Positions 24,101-35,863 of a DNA stretch of 64,000 nucleotides are shown piece by piece. Within the stretch, counting starts at the first letter, position 1. Each line of letters begins with the position of its first letter. The stretch is from Nematostella vectensis (taxonomy: Eukaryota > Cnidaria > Anthozoa > Actiniaria > Edwardsiidae): positions 5,661,703-5,725,702 of the forward strand of contig NC_064037.1 in NCBI RefSeq assembly GCF_932526225.1, in the 5' to 3' direction. A program made the position numbers and the translations under genes. The notes under the pieces are model-generated. The model was not told the origin of the DNA and made no database searches. It worked only from the letters and a program-made list of their open reading frames with translations.

Positions 24101-27100
24101 GTATCATTAACGTATGAGAATAAATATCACATAAAAACAAACAATGTGAGCTCATGCAAGAATTTTCCCTTTGTAGGAGATGTCCCCTCCATTCACTTGA
24201 AACACACAAGTCCCGTCCTTCAGGGTATGTTTTGTTAACCGAGATCTCTGCTCTGTCTTTTGCCCTATTTCTAAAGCATACTATATAACCCCCACATACT
24301 TGCTTTATTCAATTTTCAATCGACCTAGTTTGTACACAGTATCTGGGACAGTAATACCACAGCCAAGGACAAATGCATGCTGAAGCTCTGGGACAAATTG
24401 ACTTTATTTTAATTCACTGTTTTCGTAACATCTTATTTTAAGTATTTACTTCTCATTCTTTTTTGTATTAGGAGCTGGATAGATGTATGGGATCTTCTAT
24501 CTCAAGAATGCCGAGATGAGGTTAGTAATATTTGCTGAGGCTGTCCTTTTATACTCCTGAATAATATGCCAAATCATAAAAAACTGCCATTACCATTGGC
24601 TAGATCAAGCAATTTACTTTCAATTAATTGTTGTTAGTAAGTTGTCTTGAAAATAGACTGTTGTATTTTTGTAAACATTGGGGTATACACCTCAGGGGAA
24701 ACGCCAGCTATTTTCCATCGAGCGTCGGCTTCTTTTTAAATAAAAAAGTATACTTAAGTTTCATTTGAACTAAAAAGGTAAAATGACTTCCACCCCTACT
24801 TATCAATCTCCAGTGCCTGCTCTGAAAGTTATGAAAGCCCTGCACCTAATTCAAATAAGGTTGCACACTGAGAATCCATGTAGTAACCTGCAGTGCTCCG
24901 TGGGTAGCAAATAAAAAAAAAAAATAAGCCTGAGTAAAAACAAACACAGGTTGAGAAATCTTAAGGATTCTTGTTACCTCTAAAAGTTCACAAGGCGTCA
25001 AGACCAGGATTCAGCCATTTATATGTTACCTGTGAAACATTGCAGGTTACGATACTATGATTCAGGGGTGTGATCTTAATTGAAATAGGTGTATGGCTGA
25101 TGCACACCATGACTTAACATTTAGGAATTAAGATTCTTTCAACTCTCTTGGGTTTTTGTTTATGAACCACATATGGAAAATATTTTATCCATTAGTAGAA
25201 TGACTTACAGTTTTAATCACTGCTTCGATAGTGTTTACTGTACATGATGTTGTTCTTCAAACAGTAGAAGTAATTTTACTAAAATTGCTTTCTACTATTT
25301 CAGGTTGTACTGATTGATTCAGATGCCCTTCTAGACACCTTGGAACACTACCTTCGAAAACACAGGTAACTTACACCTTTAAAGCAAGAACTGTGTTGTT
25401 TTGCTACCATCATGCCTATTTGTTGTCATATGTGAAAGATAGCAGTACTATTTCTTATAATATGTCATTGATAGTGACGATTTTCCATTGATCAATTGTT
25501 TCTGCAGATTTTGCTCTGAGTGCAAGTCCAAAGTTCTCCGAGCATTTAGCATCCTTGCAGGCGATCTAGATGGACCAAGTGAGAAAGGGTAAGACATTCT
25601 CTATCGTCACACATGTGAACTCACTCTTAACTAGCTTTTCCATCAGGTCACCTGTCATTAAAGAACGTATATCAACCACTCCTTTGTTATTGTTTACATG
25701 GTCCACATGTGCAATTATTATTTTAAAAAACTGATTAATTTTTTTGTGTTTTAATGTTCGCTTTCTCTCGCAGGTTCTGTCCAGCTTTGTATGACGGCCT
25801 TAAGAGTTGTGCACAGGAGAGACACATTCATGTACTCTGTGATACAGATTTTATCGCCCATCTTATTGGACGTGCCGAGCCGGAACTTGCTGGAGGGTAT
25901 GTACCATTCAGTCATTTGACCATTCAAAACTGTGTTAGCTAGTGTATTTTTGGGACCCACAATGTCATCGCCAAGTTGCTAGTAAGATAACAGGGTCCTA
26001 AAACAACTTCTCCTCTAATAGAAGCAAAAGTTTGTTTGAATACCATTTGCAGTTCTGGTTAAAGATCTTGACATCTTATGTGTACTACCACTAGGAAAGA
26101 AATATAATCAGATTGTTTTTCATTCCATTTCTTATTGGTCATTAAGCTAACATTTGACTACCCTTTGCCAATAGAGAACGACACGCAAAAACTCTCGACA
26201 TAGCACAGGAAGAGGTAAGCATTATATTGCTACTGCCTCTTTGATATCCCGTGTAACCTTTTATTGTCATTATTAGTATCCCTTCAGTGTTTTCTATGTG
26301 GAAAACATAAGCTTTTTGTTTGAAACCTGAGCAATCTTGAGTAAAGAGAATTTGAAACGATTATTTAAATACCCAGATACAGTAGTTTGTTAACTGGCGG
26401 AAAGACATGGTCCACAAAGAAACAGGTAGTCGACCCTGGAGAAGTTTCAATAATGATATTAATACCATATACACCCACCGCGGGATGGGAGGGAATTTTT
26501 ATTATTTTTATTTATTTTTTTGGGGGGGGGCGGCAGGCTTGTGTGCATATCCTGTTTGTTCACTACAAATGCTGTTTGTTGGCATGTTTCCATGGGTGAA
26601 ATTCGGGTGATAGGGAGAGGGGTCTGAATGGGAATGCTAGAAGTAGAGGGGTGATGTGATCCATGACAGATTACTACATGAATCTTTGCTGGGCCGGATA
26701 ATACAGACAGTAGGTGTGATGCTGGTTAAATTTGTTTTGATGTTACATAATGTTACAGCATCCTCTTTACATTATCAGGTGTTGACTTGTCTTGGGATTC
26801 ATCTCTGGGACCGGCTTCACCGACTCTGGCAGAAACTCCGTGCTGAGGAGCAGACCTGGCAGATGCTCTTCTACCTTGGCGTCAATGCACTAAGAAAAGG
26901 TTTCGAGGTGTGTGCTAAGCATTTTTAATACAGATTTTGTTTTACTGTCTCAATGGTCTTAAAGCCAGACATATAAATTGAAATAAAAATATGATCTAGC
27001 CGCTCAAAGAACTTTTCACCTTTTTTTACCTTACGTTTATTAAACACATTTATTCATTTATTTAATATGAATTCTGACTCAATGCCTTGCAGGTCGCAGT

Positions 27101-28553
27101 AGAAGAGAAACTCGGGATATCACGCTTAGAGCAAGTTGTCGAAGAAATATCCGAAGCGGAAAGAGCAAAAGAGTTGCGTCGAGAACAAAAGAGGCTAAAA
27201 AAGAAAGCCAAGAGAAAGGAGAAGTTTAAGTGCTGTCCTGATGCCGAAATCATAGAGATAAAAGACAAGGACCCAATCCAGAAACACATGTGTAGTAATG
27301 GCAGCACGGAGGACATTGAGGGTGGGCATGAAGGTAGCTGCGAGGAGGAGGATGATGGCGACAGTATTGACACACCCTGCAGCTGTGAAGACATGCAGTG
27401 TTGTAGTAAGCAGCGGCGAGGAGAGCCTTGGACGACTTATCGGAATGGTGACTGCGGGTATGTTGGGCAGAGTAAAAGATGGAATGGAACAGTGGATTGC
27501 CTGAATGGGACAGCAGGACGAGACAGGCAGAATCCAGAAGCATGTGAAGGGTGTGGTGGAGCAGAGGACGAAGAGGAGATTTTATCAGATTGTTTGTCCG
27601 CGAGTCCCTGTAGCAGTGGCAGCAGTGGTTGCAAGCTTGGTAAAGGAGGGAAGAAAAGGAGGGGTGAGAGAGCCAGGCAAAAGGTACGTTAGTGGGACTT
27701 TGTCATAACGACGGCTTCATAAAATACTAATATTATATAATATATGTAGCTTTGAGCATTGTCACTTTCTCGCCTTTCCATGCACTCTCGTGTTTGCTTA
27801 GATGTCCATGTGTACAAAGACGGGTGTACCTCCCTTTATTTCTCTTCTCACCCCTGTTCCCCCTCTCTCATGTATCATTTCGCTCTAAGCCATAGGTCCC
27901 CAAGGATGTTAGCTCACTATCTATTGCTATCTCCAGATGCGGAATCAAAGACACAGTCCGCCGGGTGACCCGACAGAACTCATGGATGACGAAGAGAAGC
28001 GACTCTTACAGTCTATGGGGTGGAAATGTGACGAAACGGGTCACGTGGTGCGTATTACCCATGTAGCCTTGCAGGATTTGTATTTTAGGGAGTTGATCGC
28101 CTGTGACCCAAGTGTTCTCCAATAAAAGAAAGGAAATAAGCTTGATTAAGTAGGTGGACTTGTAGTAATAAAGAAAATTTCCAAATGTCCAACGACAAAA
28201 TTTACAAATACCAACGATCTTTTTCTTATTCTATTTAACCATTTTTATGTGTTCATCAATTTCGGCCTGTCGCAGAACGTGTGAGTTATTGTTAACACGT
28301 TTCCCATGTTCTTCCCTTGCAGGACGGGTGCTGTTGCTCGGATGATGATAGCGGCATTTCAGAGCAGGATATCCTCCGGTTCAAAGCCAATCAGAAATCA
28401 GTCTCTGTACAACGGCAGGAGCTAAGAGAGAAACTTCTTCAGAAATTCAACAACCTCTCACAGAAGCCGGGCGGAACCGGAGGGGGCAGTGGCCCGGGAG
28501 GCGACGCGATAACCAAGCAACTTAATGGATTGAATATAGGTGTGGTGCATTAG
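21124..28553 (+). CDS. GGNBP2: Gametogenetin-binding protein 2 (complete, 16 coding exons)
   Basis: Exons: 21124-21213, 21351-21425, 21802-21911, 22981-23057, 23252-23318, 23876-23926, 24177-24224, 24472-24520, 25304-25365, 25508-25588, 25774-25896, 26175-26214, 26779-26907, 27093-27683, 27937-28047, 28323-28553. They total 1935 bases (644 residues; human about 697) with consistent phases. MAKLVAVCRDEMDFPFERRQ and IPKSRR, RFCSECKSKVLRAF, ERHIHVLCDTDFIAHLIGR and RAEEQTWQMLFYLGVNALRK match the family almost residue for residue. The Cys/His-rich core (about residues 86-280) is the proposed zinc-binding part. Exon 14 opens with a charged coiled coil and then a low-complexity Cys/Asp/Glu-rich linker. 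The human protein binds gametogenetin and functions in spermatogenesis and placental development; the role here is inferred only from orthology. The donor of exon 15 (GTGCGT, after 28047) is the least certain junction; reading through it would end the protein after 25 more residues. Confidence 0.95.
22320..22593. mobile_element. MITE, GGNBP2 intron 3 (family A, copy 1)
   Basis: The ends CACCTATTTCAAATAAGGTT and AACCTTATTTGAAATAGGTG are perfect inverted complements of 20 bases. The non-coding interior includes TATAAATGGCTGAATCC. A second copy in the opposite orientation sits at 24843-25091. Confidence 0.85.
24843..25091. mobile_element. MITE, GGNBP2 intron 8 (family A, copy 2, inverted)
   Basis: It starts CACCTAATTCAAATAAGG and ends TTGAAATAGGTG, matching the termini of the element at 22320-22593. 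The interior GGATTCAGCCATTTATA is the reverse complement of that copy's interior, so the two insertions are oppositely oriented. It is more diverged, especially at the right arm. Confidence 0.8.
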
Positions 28554-29995
28554 CTCGCTTGATCAGTTCTTTGCAACAGGCCTGATTAGCTTCCCACACT
28601 CTCCATTTAGTGGACCTGTGATTTGGCTATGTCTTTACGGCGCTTATGAATTTCTGTTCCCGCAAGTCTTCAAACAAGAATGAATGGGATCCTACTCCAA
28701 GAACTTCGTCAGATTGCACGTCCACTGATCTTTCTTTAAGTATCCAATCTGGTGAAGCAGTATTAGAAGTAAGCGACCCAGATACTGTATTCTTACTCCT
28801 GGGTACGCGTTTGATTGTTTGTTGTCTCATAGATAGGATTGTGTGATTTTTATTTATTGCGTCAGTCGTGAGGACTGTTGTATATTGCCTTACGTTTCGC
28901 CGCTGAACCTCCTAGTCAACTCTGGAAGATTCTGGAAGGTTCTTTTGGGTTTCCCGGGAAGCTAATCCTCGCCTGTTGCAGTTCTGTGCGACAGGCCCAT
29001 TAGTAAGCCCAAAATCTAACAACCTACAAATGACTTATCTAATGCAGGACACGCCATTTCCTAGTGATAATACTATTAAAGCAACAGGGGATTACAATCC
29101 TTGAAAGGGTACAAAATGCTACAAACCAACCAGTTCGACTGTTATGTAGAGGTCAATTTTCTCTTCTGTTGGTATGTTATCTTTTGGCCTCATTCTTATA
29201 GTACAGTCAGACCTCTATTTAAGGGACCTCCTTTAAGCTGATACCTCACGGGTGCTTCTCCTGGTCTATTTTATAGAGGTTTCGCTATAATGTAGAGTTC
29301 ACGTTGCGTAAATGACCTATGCTATCCATACCTTGTGTTGGTTTTATGATTATCATTAGATAGCCTAGTCCAGAGAATAGGACTGTTTATTAAGGAATAT
29401 TGTACCCCTCCTTCTCCCTGGTGTGTCCATTAATGGGATTCAGGGGATCAAATAATTTAGGGGATCTGAAATCCCCATTTAACAGGGCGTGTACTCTCCC
29501 TGGTAGGTTGTTTAAATGGGCTAGTAGCTGTAGTTAATACTGACGAGTGATTGCAGTAGATGGACCGCCTTTCCGGTGGGGATACTGTCGGGTTTTGGAT
29601 TCCAATAAATGGACGGGTCGTACTGTTCAAACATTCTCTCGTTTGGTTATTTTGCCAAGGCAAATTAGCAAAAGCTCGTGGTAGCATGTATGCAAACTAC
29701 TACATATGATATCTTCATTATCGTGTAAGTCAAACAATTCAAAGTAATTACAAAAAATTTTTTTTAAAACATCCAAGATATGAAGAGAGACGCTTCGAAT
29801 GACCTTTCATATCTTAAATTCTTTAAATACGTACTCTTTTAAGGAGATAACAAAACAACTTAGTGGACATTGCGAAACGCGATAAAATACATTAATGCGT
29901 CCCGCCTGGCAGCAAAATCAGAACCTCTTTAAAGATAAGATTCGTTAAGATGGACTCTAATTCTCATGGGTACATTAGCTGCAGTCTAAAAGTAC
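28554..29995. other. GGNBP2 3' flank; possible pogo/Tigger-like relic
   Basis: No recognised gene. The sequence CAGTCAGACCTCTATTTAAG near 29205 has the look of pogo/Tigger-type termini. A weak inverted match (ending near 29627, CCATTTATTGG on the minus strand) suggests a decayed element of about 420 bases. No transposase open frame survives. A short open frame at 28646-28846 shows no family resemblance. Confidence 0.3.
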
Positions 29996-32053
29996 GGTGG
30001 CCCATAAGGGACATAGCCCTATAACTTATTAATTTCCATCGAGTGTTACTAACTCTCGATAGAGTGTTACTAACTCGATAGAGTGTTACTAACTCTCGAT
30101 AGAGGTCGCTACGAGATTTCTCACGCATGCGCTACGTACGCTAGAGATCTGGGTGTCGTTTCTCAAAAGTCCCGATAAACCCGGAAAGTCACCCGGGAAA
30201 CCCCCGATAAACTTTTCAGGTGTTTCTTCAAACGCCCGCTATTTTCGGGCCCGGAAAAATCCCGGTAACTCGCCCGGTAACTTACGGGGGCTCAAGAGCT
30301 CCCGTTAACTTACCGGGAATTACTTTTAATGCGAAAATTGATACCCAAAATGATGTTCTTCCTTAATATTTTCAGCTGAATTTATAGATCAACCATTCAT
30401 CTTGAATTAGCCAAGTTAAAATATCCAATTTGGTGCTTTTTTCCGATTAAATCTCGCTATTTTCAAGTTGTTTGGAGTTGTAGTGAATTTTTATCACTTG
30501 AGGAAACCATTCAAACTGCCCGATAAGAAGTTAGCCAATCACGGCTAACATCATTTTATGGGATTCCCTACCAGCCAATCAGGTTTCTTTTCTGTCAAAT
30601 GATTTTACATTTAGCTGTCACCGTGCGCCGAAAAAGATGTAAACAAAACTTTGCGAAGGTATTGGAAGTTTTGTTACAAAATGATACTTTATCTACTTTC
30701 TCTTTGTCTTTTTTTTTTTCGAAAAGTGTCGATGCCACAGCAGTGTTTGGGGTACCAGTTGTCTACAGATATCGACAAGTCTACGATTTGTATTGATATT
30801 CAATAATTATTTAGCCAATCTATTCATCTGAAAATTATAATTTGCTTATCGGAAACCGTAAACAACCGGGACGCACGCTACCGCTAGCTTTGAGAAACGC
30901 TCTTCCTCGCCCGGAAAAGTATCCCAAAAACTCTCCCGGTACCCTAACGGGCCCGGTGATTACCTGGAGATCTCTAGCGTACGTAGCGCATGCTTGAGAA
31001 ATCTCGTAGCGGCTTCGGGCGCATGCGTCGAGAGTTAGTAACACTCTATCAAGAGTTAGTAGCACCCTATCGAGAGTTAGTAACACTCTATCGAGAGTTA
31101 GTATCACTCTATCGAGAGTTAGTAGCACTCTATCGAGAGTTAGTAGCACTCTATCGAAAGTTAGTATCACTCTATCGAGAGTTAGTAACACTATCGAGAG
31201 TTAGTATCACTCTATCGAGAGTTAGTAGCACTCTATCGAGAGTTAGTAGCACTCTATCGAGAGTTAGTATCACTCTATCGAGAGTTAGTATCACTCTATC
31301 GAGAGTTAGTATCACTCTATCGAGAGTTAGTAGCACTCTATCGAAAGTTAGTATCACTCTATCGAGAGTTAGTAACACTCTATCGAGAGTTAGTATCACT
31401 CTATCGAGAGTTAGTAGCACTCTATCGAGAGTTAGTAGCACTCTATCGAGAGTAAGTATCACTCTATCGAGAGGTAGTAGCACTCTGTCGAGAGTTAGTA
31501 GCACTCTATCGAGAGTTAGTAGCACTCTATCGAGAGTTAGTAGCACTCTATCGAGAGTTAGTAGCACTCTATCGAGAGTTAGTATCACTCTATCGAGAGT
31601 TAGTATCACTCTATCGAGAGTTAGTAGCACTCTATCGAGAGTTAGTATCACTCTATCGAGAGTTAGTAGCACTCTATCGAGAGTTAGTAGCACTCTATCG
31701 AGAGTTAGTATCACTCTATCGAGAGTTAGTATCACTCTATCGAGAGTTAGTAGCACTCTGTCGAGAGTTAGTAGCACTGTCGAGAGTTAGTAGCACTCTA
31801 TCGAGAGTTAGTAGCACTCTATCGAAAGTTAGTATCACTCTATCGAGAGTTAGTAACACTCTATCGAGAGTTAGTAGCACTCTATCGAGAGTTAGTAGCA
31901 CTCTATCGAGAGTTAGTAGCACTCTATCGAGAGTTAGTAACACTCTATCGAGAGTTAGTAACACTCTATCAAGAGTTAGTAACACTCTATCGAGAGTTAG
32001 TAACACTCGATGGAAATTAATAAGCTATAGGGCTATGTCCCTTATGGGCCACC
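29996..32053. mobile_element. Terminal-inverted-repeat element, about 2.06 kb, with satellite-expanded arm
   Basis: The left end GGTGGCCCATAAGGGACATA (29996) and right end TATGTCCCTTATGGGCCACC (to 32053) are perfect complements. Homology continues inward through TTAATTTCCATCGAGTG, several copies of a 21-bp repeat, and a GAGATTTCTCACGCATGCGC block on the left that matches 30965-31020 on the right. The left arm holds only about three 21-bp repeat copies, the right arm about 47. The central part (about 30150-30960) has no transposase, only GGGAAAC/CCCGG-rich and AT-rich sequence. No clear target-site duplication. Probably a non-autonomous DNA transposon. Confidence 0.8.
31027..32009. repeat. 21-bp satellite in the right arm of the TIR element
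   Basis: About 47 copies of CGAGAGTTAGTAGCACTCTA plus T. Position 13-14 alternates among AGC, ATC and AAC variants. Unit length is a multiple of three, which gives long false open frames on both strands. Confidence 0.95.
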
Positions 32054-32055
32054 CT

Positions 32056-32288
32056 ATAAAATCCAGCTGCCAAGATAATTTCCTAGGGTGTGACTTGCTG
32101 TAGAGTAAACCATCCTCGCCACCGCCTGTATCATTTTGACCTTGTGACCAAGCCGCTTGAGCCCTTCGAGGATGGCTTGGGGCTTAGGCCACCTCGATAT
32201 ACAAAGCCATGTGCTGGTGATGTGGAGACTGGGTTCCCACCATGGACTGGGACAGAGTCCGGCTAAACCACAGGTAGTTCATCACCAG
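32056..32288 (-). pseudogene. Degraded last exon of a gamma-glutamyltransferase
   Basis: On the minus strand, after an acceptor-like CTGTATCTCCAG, the sequence reads VMNYLWFSRTLSQSM, almost the same as the start of the last exon of the intact gene at 52677-52943. A stop codon follows at the position matching VDREW, and indels and the loss of about 25 bases break the frame afterwards. Homology continues to the C-terminal SHPRK-like segment. No other GGT exon was found on this strand, so this is an isolated or mostly lost duplicate, oriented opposite to the functional gene. Confidence 0.85.
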
Positions 32289-32320
32289 CTGGAGATACAG
32301 TGACGTCACTTAACCAGATA

Positions 32321-35017
32321 ACCCGTATACTGACTCGAGTAGTAATTACCACCCGTATACTGACTCGAGTAGTAATTACCACCCGTATACTGACTCGAGT
32401 AGTAATTAACACCCGTATACTGACTCGAGTAGTAATTACCACCCGTATACTGACTCGAGTAGTAATTACCACCCGTATACTGACTCGAGTAGTAATTACC
32501 ACCCGTATACTGACTCGAGTAGTAATTACCACCCGTATACTGACTCGAGTAGTAATTACCACCCATATACTGACTCGAGTAGTAATTACCACCCGTAAAC
32601 TGACTCGAGTAGTAATTACCACCCGTACACTGACTCGAGTAGTAATTACCACCCGTATACTGACTCGAGTAGTAATTACCACCCGTATACTGACTCGAGT
32701 AGTAATTACCACCCGTATACTGACTCGAGTAGTAATTACCACCCGTAAACTGACTCGAGTAGTAATTACCACCCGTATACTGACTCGAGTAGTTATTACC
32801 ACCCGTATACTGACTCGAGTAGTAATTACCACCCGTATACTGACTCGAGTAGTAATTACCACCCGTATACTGACTCGAGTAGTAATTACCACCCGTATAC
32901 TGACTCGAGTAGTAATTACCACCCGTATACTGACTCGAGTAGTAATTACCACCCGTATACTGACTCGAGTAGTAATTACCACCCGTATACTGACTCGAGT
33001 AGTAATTACCACCCGTATACTGACTCGAGTAGTAATTACCACCCGTATACTGACTCGAGTAGTAATTACCACCCGTATACTGACTCGAGTAGTAATTACC
33101 ACCCATATACTGACTCGAGTAGTAATTACCACCCGTAAACTGACTCGAGTAGTAATTACCACCCGTATACTGACTCGAGTAGTAATTACCACCCGTAAAC
33201 TGACTCGAGTAGTAATTACCACCCGTATACTGACTCGAGTAGTAATTACCACCCGTATACTGACTCGAGTAGTAATTACCACCCGTAAACTGACTCGAGT
33301 AGTAATTACCACCCGTACACTGACTCGAGTAGTAATTACCACCCGTATACTGACTCGAGTAGTAATTACCACCCGTATACTGACTTGAGTAGTAATTACC
33401 ACCCGTATACTGACTCGAGTAGTAATTACCACCCGTAAACTGACTCGAGTAGTAATTACCACCCGTATACTGACTCGAGTAGTTATTACCACCCGTATAC
33501 TGACTCGAGTAGTAATTAACACCCGTATACTGACTCGAGTAGTAATTACCACCCGTATACTGACTCGAGTAGTAATTACCACCCGTATACTGACTCGAGT
33601 AGTAATTACCACCCGTATACTGACTCGAGTAGTAATTACCACCCGTATACTGACTCGAGTAGTAATTACCACCCGTATACTGACTTGAGTAGTAATTACC
33701 ACCCGTATACTGACTCGAGTAGTAATTACCACCCGTATACTGACTCGAGTAGTAATTACCACCCGTATACTGACTCGAGTAGTAATTACCACCCGTATAC
33801 TGACTCGAGTAGTAATTACCACCCGTATACTGACTCGAGTAGTAATTACCACCCGTAAACTGACTCGAGTAGTAATTACCACCCGTATACTGACTCGAGT
33901 AGTAATTACCACCCGTATACTGACTCGAGTAGTAATTACCACCCGTATACTGACTCGAGTAGTAATTACCACCCGTATACTGACTTGAGTAGTAATTACC
34001 ACCCGTATACTGACTCGAGTAGTAATTACCACCCGTATACTGACTCGAGTAGTAATTACCACCCGTATACTGACTCGAGTAGTAATTACCACCCGTATAC
34101 TGACTCGAGTAGTAATTACCACCCGTATACTGACTCGAGTAGTAATTACCACCCGTAAACTGACTCGAGTAGTAATTACCACCCGTATACTGACTCGAGT
34201 AGTAATTACCACCCGTATACTGACTCGAGTAGTAATTACCACCCGTATACTGACTCGAGTAGTAATTACCACCCGTATACTGACTCGAGTAGTAATTACC
34301 ACCCGTAAACTGACTCGAGTAGTAATTACCACCCGTATACTGACTCGAGTAGTAATTACCACCCGTATACTGACTCGAGTAGTAATTACCACCCGTACAC
34401 TGACTCGAGTAGTAATTACCACCCGTATACTGACTCGAGTAGTAATTACCACCCGTATACTGACTCGAGTAGTAATTACCACCCGTAAACTGACTCGAGT
34501 AGTAATTACCACCCGTATACTGACTCGAGTAGTTATTACCACCCGTATACTGACTCGAGTAGTAATTACCACCCGTATACTGACTCGAGTAGTAATTACC
34601 ACCCGTATACTGACTCGAGTAGTAATTACCACCCGTATACTGACTCGAGTAGTAATTACCACCCGTATACTGACTCGAGTAGTAATTACCACCCGTAAAC
34701 TGACTCGAGTAGTAATTACCACCCGTATACTGACTCGAGTAGTTATTACCACCCGTATACTGACTCGAGTAGTAATTACCACCCGTATACTGACTCGAGT
34801 AGTAATTACCACCCGTATACTGACTCGAGTAGTAATTACCACCCGTATACTGACTCGAGTAGTAATTACCACCCGTATACTGACTCGAGTAGTAATTACC
34901 ACCCGTATACTGACTCGAGTAGTAATTACCACCCGTATACTGACTCGAGTAGTAATTACCGCCCGTATACTGACTCGAGTAGTAATTACCACCCGTATAC
35001 TGACTCGAGTAGTAATT
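32321..35017. repeat. 30-bp minisatellite next to the GGT pseudo-exon, about 90 copies
   Basis: Highly homogeneous unit ACCCGTATACTGACTCGAGT followed by AGTAATTACC. Most differences are single substitutions (GTAAAC, GTACAC, CATATAC, GTTATT, TGACTTGAGT), and these recur in blocks, showing higher-order duplication. On the minus strand it lies immediately upstream of the acceptor of the pseudo-exon at 32056-32288, that is, in the position of the last GGT intron. Each unit contains the palindrome ACTCGAGT. Confidence 0.95.
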
Positions 35018-35795
35018 TATACCATGTGCTGTAGTGGTTCACTAAAAACCTACAAGCCAAGCGCCAGGGGCGACATATGTTCATACATTTTATTTCAATA
35101 TAAGGCTTTCGCTGCTGTTGCAAACTGAGAAGGAGGGGCTGGGGAAGAAGGGGTAGTTTGGAGAGGGCCGAAGAAGTCCCGGCGAAAAATCATGTTCGAG
35201 ACAGGTGAAAAGGTTAACACCATACTGGCTGCGGTTTAGAAGGCGTTTTGTCTAAAATGTGGCTCCAATATTGATACCAATATAAAGCACGTTCTTGTGA
35301 TTAAGAATACGTAAAGATTCGAGTCCATGAAAAGCCGTCCTAAAAGTCCAATCGGAAAAAAAAGCTGTTAAAGAAACCCTAACGAATAGCAGTTGGTCGA
35401 ATTTTATATCCTAAGAGATGGCAGAATAGGAAAAATCATTCAAAACCCCATAAGAAATAGCAGTTGGACGATCACCCCCCGTCTTCTTTTCTGTAGAGCC
35501 TCTTCTCCCCCCCCCCCCTCCCCCCCCGCGGGGGGCGTTCTATTAATAAAATGCATTTGATATTCACACAATAGGAGCATATTTTGATAACGTGGTTCCT
35601 CACGCGGAACGAGTGTCGTCACCACGCTGGTATCCGAAAGTAAGCTGAATTCTGTCAAGGACCAACTAAAGTAATTCACGGTCATATACGGCTTTATATG
35701 TATAGATACGCTTATATAAACTGAAATGTTTATACCTGATTTATTGTCAAAGGTGATCATTTATTTTGATGTGTTTCTTTAGCCATTTAGTAATC
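35018..35795. other. Region between the 30-bp array and the first GGT exon
   Basis: No coding exon recognised. It contains a C/G-rich tract with a CCCCCGCGGGGGG palindrome near 35510-35535. The upstream promoter of the GGT gene probably lies in the right half. Confidence 0.45.
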
Positions 35796-35863
35796 ATGAC
35801 GCTACAGGAGGAGGAGGAGGATCTTGAAGAATACGATCCTGCATTGGAAGGCGCGAGAGAACG
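35796..35863 (+). other. GGT candidate first coding exon a
   Basis: [20 protein letters not shown] then RER, ending in phase 2 at donor GTAACC. It splices in frame to 38242. It encodes a very acidic cytoplasmic tail. Supported only by phase and donor. Confidence 0.6.

Noticed and set aside
28646..28846. Possible small gene after GGNBP2
   Set aside because: 66 codons, no recognisable motif. More simply the GGNBP2 3' UTR.
30990..31790. TLSRVSS / LTLDRVL repeat proteins
   Set aside because: Produced by the 21-bp satellite of a transposon arm, in multiple frames.
32263..34992. A 909-codon minus-strand frame of VITTRVSIR repeats running into the GGT pseudo-exon
   Set aside because: It is the 30-bp array read through a splice-acceptor-like site. 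The part over the pseudo-exon is not in the GGT frame, and both strands are open across the array.
32321..35017. CRISPR-like regular repeat spacing
   Set aside because: The repeats are head-to-tail with no unique spacers, and the genome is eukaryotic.
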